A stretch of DNA of 6,664 nucleotides. Origin: Nitriliruptoraceae bacterium (GTDB lineage Bacteria; Actinomycetota; Nitriliruptoria; Nitriliruptorales; Nitriliruptoraceae). Location of the stretch: NCBI GenBank assembly GCA_007131525.1, contig SLQK01000272.1, positions 1-6,664 of the forward strand, written 5' to 3'. The position numbers and the translations under genes are program-made. Numbering within the stretch: the stretch's first letter is position 1; the number at the start of each line of letters is the position of its first letter. The notes beneath the pieces are model-generated. The model saw only the letters and a list, made by a program, of their open reading frames with translations, was not told where the DNA came from and ran no database searches. Below, in pieces: positions 1-6,664 of the stretch.

Positions 1-686
1 ACGCCCTCGCGCAGCTCGTCGGGCACCGCGGCGAGCTCCACGTCGAGCTGGTTGATCATCCGCTGCAGCACCTGCTGCGGGGTGGCGGTGTCCTCCACCT
101 CGTAGGTCTGGGGCCACAGCAGACCCTCGAAGGCCTCCAGCTCAGGATCGACCCCGGCGGGATCGGGCACCCACTCGGGGATGCGCAGCAACCCCGCGAA
201 GGAGACGTCCTCGTCGTCGAGGTCCACCGCGCGCCGGGCCGCCAGGACCTCCTCGTAGTCCTCGACCTCATGGGCCGGGAACTGCTCGGCCAGCCGCTCC
301 AGCGTCTGCGCGACCGTCAGGCCCTCAGGCACGGTGAAGCGGATGCTGGGTGGCGCCAACGGGCCGGCGGCCAGCACCGCGACGGCCTCCTCGTGGGTCA
401 TGCCGGTCTCGAGCTCGAACTGCCCGGGCTGCAGGACCGCCTCGAGGTCGACCTCCTCGGCGGCCGTGCGGAACCGGAAGGAGCTGCGCACCACCCCGAG
501 CTCGACGAGTTCGTCACCGACGAACCGGACCGACGCGCCCCGCTGGACCGTGTACTCCACGGGCTGCCCGGGCTCGACGGCGGGGCTGAACACCTCGGTG
601 TCGAGGTACCAGACGCCAGCGGCGACCCCAGCGACCATGAGCAGGCCGAAGGCCAGGAACCACCGCGAGCCCCGACTCAAGCGCAC
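1..686 (-). CDS. mltG: Endolytic murein transglycosylase MltG, N-terminal part (truncated by window edge)
   Basis: MltG is an inner-membrane lytic transglycosylase that cleaves nascent glycan strands and is thought to set where their elongation ends. The frame is open for 228 codons to the left edge. Residues 9-28 form one transmembrane helix after a basic N-terminus (MRLSRGSR), as expected for a single-pass protein with its enzyme domain outside. Family hallmarks follow: a LysM-like part with VQRGASVRFVGDEL (47-60), LQPGQFEL (85-92), FTVPEGLTVAQTLERLAE (117-134) and the conserved FEGLLWPQTYEV (186-197). The catalytic glutamate of the family lies further on, in the missing C-terminal part, so activity cannot be judged here. 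The start is GTG at 686-684, chosen for a strong AGGAGG seven bases upstream and because the hydrophobic helix follows at once. It lies 81 bases downstream of ruvX, the order known from other actinobacteria. Identity is secure; only the end is unseen. Confidence 0.93.
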   Translation of the reverse strand, partial: MRLSRGSRWFLAFGLLMVAGVAAGVWYLDTEVFSPAVEPGQPVEYTVQRGASVRFVGDELVELGVVRSSFRFRTAAEEVDLEAVLQPGQFELETGMTHEEAVAVLAAGPLAPPSIRFTVPEGLTVAQTLERLAEQFPAHEVEDYEEVLAARRAVDLDDEDVSFAGLLRIPEWVPDPAGVDPELEAFEGLLWPQTYEVEDTATPQQVLQRMINQLDVELAAVPDELREG

Positions 687-693
687 CCTGTGG

Positions 694-699
694 CCTCCT
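694..699 (-). promoter_or_regulatory. Ribosome binding site of mltG
   Basis: On the minus strand this reads AGGAGG, a full match to the anti-Shine-Dalgarno core, seven bases before the GTG at 686. It decides the mltG start. The rest of the 81-base gap between ruvX and mltG shows no clear terminator or promoter, which fits read-through from ruvX. Confidence 0.8.
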
Positions 700-767
700 C
701 GTCCGTCCTGCTGCGTCCGTCCGGGGACCATCCGGCGCGGCTGCTGTGCTGCTGGAGCTGGTGGTGG

Positions 768-1339
768 TCAGTGCTCGGGTGAGCGCCGCTGGGCCTCCAG
801 CACCGCCTGGAGCAGGACGCTGGCGGCGACCCGGTCGATCGTGTCCTTGCGGTCCGCGCGTGAGAGGTCGGCGTCCAGCAGCACCCGTTCGGCCTCGACG
901 GTGGTGAACCGCTCGTCCCACAGCAGCACCGGCAGCCCGGTACGGCGGCGGAGCTCGTCGGCGAACCGGCGGGCACGGCCAGCAGCGCGACCCTCACGAC
1001 CGTCAAGGGTACGCGGGTACCCGACGACGAGCCCAGCAGCGTCGTGGCGGCGGGCGGCATCGGCCAGCGCATCGATCGCCGGGTCCTCGGCATCGCGGGG
1101 CACGTGCAGCGTCTCGGCCGGGGAGGCGACCACCTGTCCCGGGTCGCTGAGCGCCAGGCCGATGCGGACCTCACCGAGGTCGATGCCAAGCAGCCGGCCG
1201 GTCCGCGGCAGCGCGTCGCCGTGCCCGGCCGCGTGGTCGGTGGGGTCGTGGCCGGGGTCGTCGGCCGCGTGGTCGGTGGGGTCATGCCCGGGGTCGTCGG
1301 CCGCGTCGTGCCCGGCGCTGGCGTCGTGCTCGGCCCCGA

Positions 1340-1343
<4 letters not shown>
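768..1343 (-). CDS. ruvX: RuvX/YqgF family Holliday-junction resolvase-like nuclease, with a His/Asp-rich N-terminal extension
   Basis: RuvX (YqgF) has an RNase H-like fold. It is called a putative Holliday-junction resolvase and in several bacteria acts in maturing the 16S rRNA 5' end. The 191-residue product has the family's motifs: LLGIDLGEVRIGLALSD (51-67) with the first catalytic Asp at 55, GLVVGYPRTLDGREG (104-118), LLWDERFTTVEAE (140-152) with Glu144, and the C-terminal TIDRVAASVLLQ (168-179) with Asp170. All expected acidic residues are therefore present. The family is usually about 140 residues; the excess is the first 47 or so, which hold seven His, eleven Asp and no Lys or Arg, including a directly repeated 12-residue unit (14-25 and 26-37). 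The GTG start at 1343 overlaps the alaS stop in GTGA and has GGGAGG six bases upstream. No other start codon lies in frame before the catalytic Asp, so the extension appears to be real protein. Its function is unknown. Confidence 0.94.
1227..1305. repeat. 36-base tandem direct repeat inside ruvX (two full copies plus a short partial)
   Basis: Copy one is 1227-1262 and copy two is 1263-1298; a partial third copy starts at 1299 and diverges after about seven bases. The two full copies differ at two positions by my reading, and both differences are silent, so each copy encodes the same 12 residues (AADDPGHDPTDH). The period is a multiple of three, so the repeat keeps the ruvX frame. It may come from replication slippage in GC-rich DNA. 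Confidence 0.85.
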
Positions 1344-4018
<2,675 letters not shown>

Positions 4019-4024
4019 GTCGGG

Positions 4025-4029
4025 TCCTT
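4025..4029 (-). promoter_or_regulatory. Ribosome binding site of alaS (decides the start)
   Basis: On the minus strand this reads AAGGA, six bases upstream of the GTG at 4018. The competing in-frame GTG at 4078 is preceded by a C-rich stretch with no purine-rich site, so this site favours the shorter, family-like N-terminus. Confidence 0.65.
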
Positions 4030-4052
4030 GTCCTGCTCGCTGAAGGTGCGGT

Positions 4053-4071
4053 CCGCCCGGCGCCCGGGTGG
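4053..4071 (-). other. GC-rich hairpin in the leader between the 85-residue gene and alaS
   Basis: A perfect inverted repeat of five bases (CCCGG and CCGGG around a CGC loop, 4056-4068) is extended by two more pairs across a one-base mismatch on each side. It lies about 35 bases upstream of the alaS start. It has no U-tract, so it is not a classical intrinsic terminator; it could be a pause or a processing site, or just a product of high GC content. The leader is too short for a T-box. Confidence 0.3.
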
Positions 4072-4095
4072 CGGTCACGGGGAGGCGGGTGCGTG

Positions 4096-4353
4096 TCAGG
4101 CCCCGAGCGCGCTCCGCAGGCTCGGCACGTCGAACTGTCCGCGCAGCTCCGCCTCCCGCTCGGCGGCGGCGAGCCGGCCCTCAGCGGCGGCGGCCTTGAG
4201 CCGCTCGGTCATCCCGGCGGCGGCCCGCCCCGCGTTGCCAGCCAGGGTGCTCGGTTGCACCGCCCGCTGGGCGTCATCGAGTCGACGGACCACGTAGATG
4301 CCGATGACGACCCCGGCGCCGAGGCCGAGTGCCAGGGTGAACGCGCGCTTCAC
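4096..4353 (-). CDS. Small single-pass membrane protein of unknown function (resembles the DUF6167-type protein next to alaS)
   Basis: I do not recognise a function. The 85-residue product starts MKRAF, then has one hydrophobic helix (about 4-22, LALGLGAGVVIGIYVV), a basic stop-transfer RR, and a charged, alanine-rich, probably amphipathic helix (about 37-72, ending in AEREAELRGQF). This layout matches small actinobacterial proteins found between a DUF948 gene and alaS, annotated as DUF6167 in Streptomyces. The assignment rests on position and architecture, not on a clear motif. The start is GTG at 4353, with AGGA seven bases upstream and the hydrophobic helix just after. An upstream in-frame extension to 4473 exists, but its residues look like random high-GC translation and overlap the preceding gene. 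The stop is 77 bases before the alaS start, so co-transcription with alaS is likely. It is likely to be a cytoplasm-facing membrane anchor. Confidence 0.75.
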   Translation of the reverse strand: MKRAFTLALGLGAGVVIGIYVVRRLDDAQRAVQPSTLAGNAGRAAAGMTERLKAAAAEGRLAAAEREAELRGQFDVPSLRSALGA

Positions 4354-4386
4354 GTCAGGATCCTGTGTGGGAGGTCGAGGATGGGT

Positions 4387-4401
4387 CCCGCCGACGGCGG
4401 G
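4387..4401 (-). other. Short GC hairpin between the DUF948 gene and the 85-residue gene
   Basis: CCCGCC and GGCGGG form a perfect six-base stem around a three-base loop in the 94-base gap between the two genes. On the transcribed minus strand no run of T follows, so it lacks the mark of an intrinsic terminator. It could be an attenuator or RNA-processing site, or chance in such GC-rich DNA. Confidence 0.25.
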
Positions 4402-4447
4402 CCGGCCGGACAGGGTGCCAGTGGACCACGCCGCGGGACGAGGTGCG

Positions 4448-4798
4448 TCACTCCGCCATCTTGCGGGTCGCACGGGCGGTGCCCGCGGCGAAGGCCGCCA
4501 CCTTGATCAGGGGGTTGGAGACCGTGGCGTGCACCACCCCGACCAGTTGGTCGGTGGTGGCCGTGATCGACTGCACGCCGGCCACGATCGTGTCGATGCG
4601 GGCCAGCTCCACGTTCACCCCGGCCGCGGTCTCGGTCACCTGCTCCAGGGTCGGCAGCAGCCGGTCGGTGGTCTCCCTCAGACCCCGGGTCGCCTCCTCC
4701 AGCAGCCCGACGGTCTTGATCAGGGCGTAGGACGCCATGACCACCAGGGCCCCCCAGAAGACGACGGCGAAGACGATGGCCCAGTCCCTGACGGTCAC
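4448..4798 (-). CDS. DUF948-family single-pass membrane protein of unknown function
   Basis: The function of this family is not known. The 116-residue product has an N-terminal transmembrane helix (about 6-28, after MTVRD), then a long helical stretch (30-90) with regular hydrophobic spacing (LLEEATRGLRETTDRLLPTL), which resembles the coiled-coil-like DUF948 core. The C-terminal segment VSNPLIKVAAFAAGTARA (93-110) matches the family's SPLIKVAAF-type ending. Length and layout are typical of actinobacterial members next to alaS. The start is GTG at 4798, which shares bases with the rarA stop (GTGA) and has GGAG five bases upstream, inside the end of rarA. Translation is therefore probably coupled to rarA. 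The family is sometimes compared with methyl-accepting chemotaxis helices, but no signalling domain is present, so I make no such claim. Confidence 0.85.
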   Translation of the reverse strand: MTVRDWAIVFAVVFWGALVVMASYALIKTVGLLEEATRGLRETTDRLLPTLEQVTETAAGVNVELARIDTIVAGVQSITATTDQLVGVVHATVSNPLIKVAAFAAGTARATRKMAE

Positions 4799-6288
4799 GT
4801 GCGCTCCGGACGGTCGGTGTCGGTGGTCGTGGTGGACGGTCGCCGATCGCGGCCCGCGCGCCGCGCCTGCTCCCGCAGGGTCGCCAGCCGCTCGGCAACG
4901 GGTCCTTCGTGGCCGTGCGGACTCGGCTCGTACAGCACCGTGCCCGCCAACGCCTCGGGCAGGTAGCGCTGTCCGGCGGCGAACCCGCTCGGGTCGTCGT
5001 GAGGATAGTCATACCCGACGCCGTGCCCGAGCTGTCCCGCCCCCCGGTAGTGGGCATCGCGCAGGTGGGCGGGGACCTCGGCGTTGCCGGCGCGACGGAC
5101 CAGCTCCTCGCCCGCCGCCAGCGTGCGTGCCACGCTGTTGGACTTCGGCGCCATGGCCAGGGCCAGGGCGGCATGCACCAGGGCGTAGCGCGCCTCGGGG
5201 AGACCGACCTTGTCGAGCGCCTCGAAGGCGGCGACGGCCAACGGGAGCGCCTGCCGGTCGGCCAGACCGACGTCCTCCGAGGCGAAGATCACCATCCGCC
5301 TCGCCAGGAACCGGGGATCCTCACCCGACGCGAGCATCCGCAGCAGCCAGTAGGTGGCCGCATCCGGATCGGAGCCGCGCAGGGACTTGATGAAGGCCGA
5401 CACCTGGTCGTAGTGGCCGTCGGCGGCCTTGTCGTAGCGGAACCGCTGCATCGCGTCGGCGACCGCAGCGAGGTCGAGGCGGACCACCTCGGTGTCGGGG
5501 CCGTCGGCGGCTGGTCCCGTCACCCCGGCCGCAGCGGCGGCGACCTCCAGGGCGCTGAGTGAGGCGCGGGCGTCGCCGTCCCCGACCGCGATGAGGTGGT
5601 CACGGGCCTCGTCGGTCAGGGCGACCCGCCCGCCGAAGCCGCGCTCCGGGTCGGTGCAGGCCCGGGTGAGCAGCGTGGCCACGTCGTCCGGGGTCAGGGG
5701 CTCGAGGCGGACGAGCTGGCAGCGCGACAGCAGCGGCGCGTTGAGCTCGAAGAAGGGGTTCTCGGTGGTGGCGCCGATCAGGGTCACCCACCCGGACTCG
5801 ACCCCGGGCAGCAGCGCGTCCTGCTGGCCCTTGTTGAAGCGGTGGATCTCGTCGATGAACAGCACGGTGCGGCGCCCGCGCAGCTCCAGGCGGCTGCGGC
5901 CCTCCTCGATGATGCGCCGGACGTCCTTCACGCCCGCGGTGACCGCCGACAGCTCGGTCCAGGCGGCCTCGACGTGGGCGGCGATGACCGTCGCGAGCGA
6001 GGTCTTGCCCACCCCCGGCGGTCCCCACAGCAGCAGGGAGCGCAGGTCGCCGCGGTCGAGCATGGCGCGCAGGGGCTTGTCCGGGCCGAGCGCGTCGAGC
6101 TGGCCGACGTACTCGTCGAGGTCGCGGGGGCGCAGGCGGGCTGCCAGCGGCATCCCGGCCGGCACCGCGCCGGGTCGGCGGTGTCGGCCGGCGGTGTCCG
6201 TGGCTGACGGGACCGCCGCCGACGTCACGGGCGGCGCCTCCTCCTCCGAGGACGGCGAGGTGTCAGCGAACAGCTGCGGGTCGGACAT
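4795..6288 (-). CDS. rarA: Replication-associated recombination protein A (RarA/MgsA), AAA+ ATPase
   Basis: RarA is a clamp-loader-like AAA+ ATPase, related to eukaryotic WRNIP1/Mgs1, that acts at stalled replication forks and binds single-strand binding protein in E. coli. The 497-residue product contains Walker A GPPGVGKT (89-96), SAVTAGVKDVR (114-124), Walker B FIDEIHRFNKGQQDA (144-158), sensor 1 GATTENPFFELN (172-183), the arginine finger region LLSRC (Arg189) and a sensor 2 region GDARASLSALE (238-248). The tetramerisation domain follows, with YDQVSAFIKSLRGSDPDAA (293-311), ASEDVGLAD (336-344), APKSN (380-384), VPAHLRDA (405-412) and YPHD (428-431). E. coli MgsA has 447 residues; the extra length here is mostly a disordered Ser/Pro/Glu-rich N-terminus (about 9-45). 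The ATG at 6288 is preferred over an ATG at residue 46, because that one has no ribosome binding site and the short LF-containing start seems normal for the family. The stop overlaps the DUF948 gene start. Confidence 0.96.
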   Translation of the reverse strand: MSDPQLFADTSPSSEEEAPPVTSAAVPSATDTAGRHRRPGAVPAGMPLAARLRPRDLDEYVGQLDALGPDKPLRAMLDRGDLRSLLLWGPPGVGKTSLATVIAAHVEAAWTELSAVTAGVKDVRRIIEEGRSRLELRGRRTVLFIDEIHRFNKGQQDALLPGVESGWVTLIGATTENPFFELNAPLLSRCQLVRLEPLTPDDVATLLTRACTDPERGFGGRVALTDEARDHLIAVGDGDARASLSALEVAAAAAGVTGPAADGPDTEVVRLDLAAVADAMQRFRYDKAADGHYDQVSAFIKSLRGSDPDAATYWLLRMLASGEDPRFLARRMVIFASEDVGLADRQALPLAVAAFEALDKVGLPEARYALVHAALALAMAPKSNSVARTLAAGEELVRRAGNAEVPAHLRDAHYRGAGQLGHGVGYDYPHDDPSGFAAGQRYLPEALAGTVLYEPSPHGHEGPVAERLATLREQARRAGRDRRPSTTTTDTDRPERT

Positions 6289-6294
6289 CGCACC

Positions 6295-6300
6295 ACCGTA
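6295..6300 (-). promoter_or_regulatory. Candidate -10 element of rarA (possible leaderless transcript)
   Basis: On the minus strand the hexamer TACGGT occupies positions -12 to -7 if the A of the rarA ATG (6288) is taken as +1. This is where a -10 element sits when transcription begins at the start codon. The only alternative translation signal is a weak GGTGG a few bases before the ATG. The motif is short and matches by chance fairly often. Confidence 0.35.
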
Positions 6301-6343
6301 CCGACGGTCATCGTGCGGCTGTGCCCGGGGCCGTAGGGTCGGG

Positions 6344-6358
6344 GTGAGAGGATCTCAC
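6344..6358. promoter_or_regulatory. Perfect inverted repeat GTGAGA-GGA-TCTCAC, candidate operator
   Basis: The six-base arms are perfectly complementary around a three-base centre and stand out because they are AT-richer than their surroundings. The repeat lies just downstream of the candidate -10 (TAGGGT, 6334-6339) of the plus gene, near the expected transcription start, where a repressor could act. It could also be a small RNA hairpin in the 5' leader. I know of no named regulator that matches it. Confidence 0.35.
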
Positions 6359-6396
6359 GCCCGGCGCGGGTCACGCGTCGGGCCGGCGCCCGAGGC

Positions 6397-6402
6397 GAGG
6401 AG
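6397..6402 (+). promoter_or_regulatory. Ribosome binding site of the plus-strand coiled-coil gene
   Basis: GAGGAG lies five bases upstream of the ATG at 6408. It is the strongest single sign that the plus strand, not the minus strand, is coding at the right edge. Confidence 0.7.
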
Positions 6403-6407
6403 CGACC

Positions 6408-6664
6408 ATGGCGATCGACGACGTCCAGGAGCGACTCAGCGGCCAGGCCGAGAAGGTGGGCAGCACGGTCACCGCGGCGGTCGATGAGCTGCGGGATCGC
6501 ACCGCGGATCTGCTCCGCGCCGACGGTGGCTCGGTGTTCCGCGAGCTCCATCGGCTCGGGCGGCGGATCGACGCGGCCGAGGACCGGCTCGAGGCACACG
6601 TTGATGCCTCGGTGGCAGGTCTCGAGGACCAGCTCGCGCAGCTGCGTTCGGCCGCCAAGCGCAC
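6408..6664 (+). CDS. Hypothetical helical, probably coiled-coil protein (C-terminus beyond window)
   Basis: I do not recognise this protein. The frame is open for 85 codons and runs off the right edge, so its total length is unknown. The visible part is rich in Ala, Leu, Glu, Asp and Arg, has no Pro, Cys or Trp and no signal peptide or membrane segment, and shows spaced hydrophobic residues over most of its length, for example VDELRDRTADLL (25-36), RIDAAEDRLEAHV (53-65) and LEDQLAQLRSAAKR (72-85). That pattern suggests long helices forming a coiled coil in the cytoplasm. A short loop with ADGGSVF (38-44) breaks the helix. The ATG at 6408 has GAGGAG five bases upstream, and third codon positions are mostly G or C. 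A minus-strand frame covering the same bases has a Ser/Arg-rich composition typical of an antisense shadow. It is transcribed away from rarA, so a functional link to the minus-strand cluster is not implied. Confidence 0.7.
   Translation, partial: MAIDDVQERLSGQAEKVGSTVTAAVDELRDRTADLLRADGGSVFRELHRLGRRIDAAEDRLEAHVDASVAGLEDQLAQLRSAAKR

Larger units (their letters stand above)
6289..6407. promoter_or_regulatory. Divergent intergenic region between rarA and the plus-strand coiled-coil gene
   Basis: These 119 bases should hold the promoters of both genes. For rarA, the minus strand has TACGGT at 6300-6295, and for the plus gene TAGGGT lies at 6334-6339; both fit the loose actinobacterial -10 pattern TANNNT, but no convincing -35 box is seen for either. 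Two inverted repeats lie here: a perfect 6+3+6 one at 6344-6358 and a weaker 5+4+5 one at 6295-6308 (ACCGT and ACGGT) that overlaps the rarA -10 candidate. No tRNA or small RNA structure is evident. Confidence 0.55.

Noticed and set aside
1227..1305. The tandem repeats as a CRISPR array or an iteron origin
   Set aside because: The copies abut with no spacers, number just over two, keep the ruvX reading frame and encode protein, so they are a coding repeat.
4019..4078. Upstream GTG at 4078 as the alaS start, adding 20 residues
   Set aside because: No Shine-Dalgarno site precedes it and the added residues do not resemble AlaRS N-termini, whereas the GTG at 4018 has AAGGA at good spacing and gives the family's usual beginning.
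4019..4095. A T-box or other amino-acid-responsive riboswitch before alaS
   Set aside because: Only 77 bases separate the genes, too few for a T-box, and no specifier stem or T-box core sequence is seen.
4354..4473. Extended start for the 85-residue membrane protein
   Set aside because: The extra 40 residues are Arg/Pro-rich, overlap the end of the DUF948 gene and put the hydrophobic helix in the middle. The GTG at 4353 has AGGA upstream and places the helix at the N-terminus.
5492..6487. A 331-codon plus-strand frame opposite rarA
   Set aside because: It is antisense to the conserved AAA+ coding region and crosses the divergent promoter into the coiled-coil gene in another frame. Its Ser/Arg/Ala-rich composition marks it as a shadow.
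6371..6664. Minus-strand frame at the right edge
   Set aside because: It has Ser/Arg-rich translation with no ribosome binding site evident, while the plus strand over the same bases has GAGGAG, an ATG and a helical protein pattern. The plus gene is the better reading.

Overview
The window is extremely GC-rich, with a strong preference for G or C at the third codon position and five of its seven genes starting with GTG. The gene order (rarA, DUF948 protein, small membrane-anchored protein, alaS, ruvX, mltG) is a housekeeping cluster I know from actinobacteria such as Streptomyces. I therefore read this as chromosomal DNA of an actinobacterium; the exact class cannot be fixed from what is visible. 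No mobile element, CRISPR array, rRNA or tRNA is apparent.

Six genes lie on the minus strand and are transcribed right to left: rarA (6288-4795), a DUF948-type protein (4798-4448), an 85-residue membrane-anchored protein (4353-4096), alaS (4018-1340), ruvX (1343-768) and the 5' two thirds of mltG (686 to the left edge). Two junctions, rarA/DUF948 and alaS/ruvX, are the same 4-base GTGA overlap, in which the GTG start shares bases with the previous TGA stop. The other gaps are short (77 to 97 bases), so the set looks like one operon or two closely linked ones. On the right, a 119-base divergent region separates rarA from a plus-strand gene at 6408, cut by the window edge, that encodes a helical, probably coiled-coil protein of unknown function.

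Together the genes cover replication-fork maintenance (RarA), tRNA charging with proofreading (AlaRS), nuclease or rRNA-processing activity (RuvX/YqgF) and termination of peptidoglycan strands (MltG). Two small single-helix proteins of unknown role sit between them. They are linked by position and probably by co-transcription, not by a shared pathway.

No new biological system is evident. The least ordinary points are a His/Asp-rich N-terminal extension on RuvX built from a duplicated 12-residue unit, a possible leaderless promoter for rarA, a perfect inverted repeat in the divergent promoter region, and the uncharacterised coiled-coil gene at the right edge.
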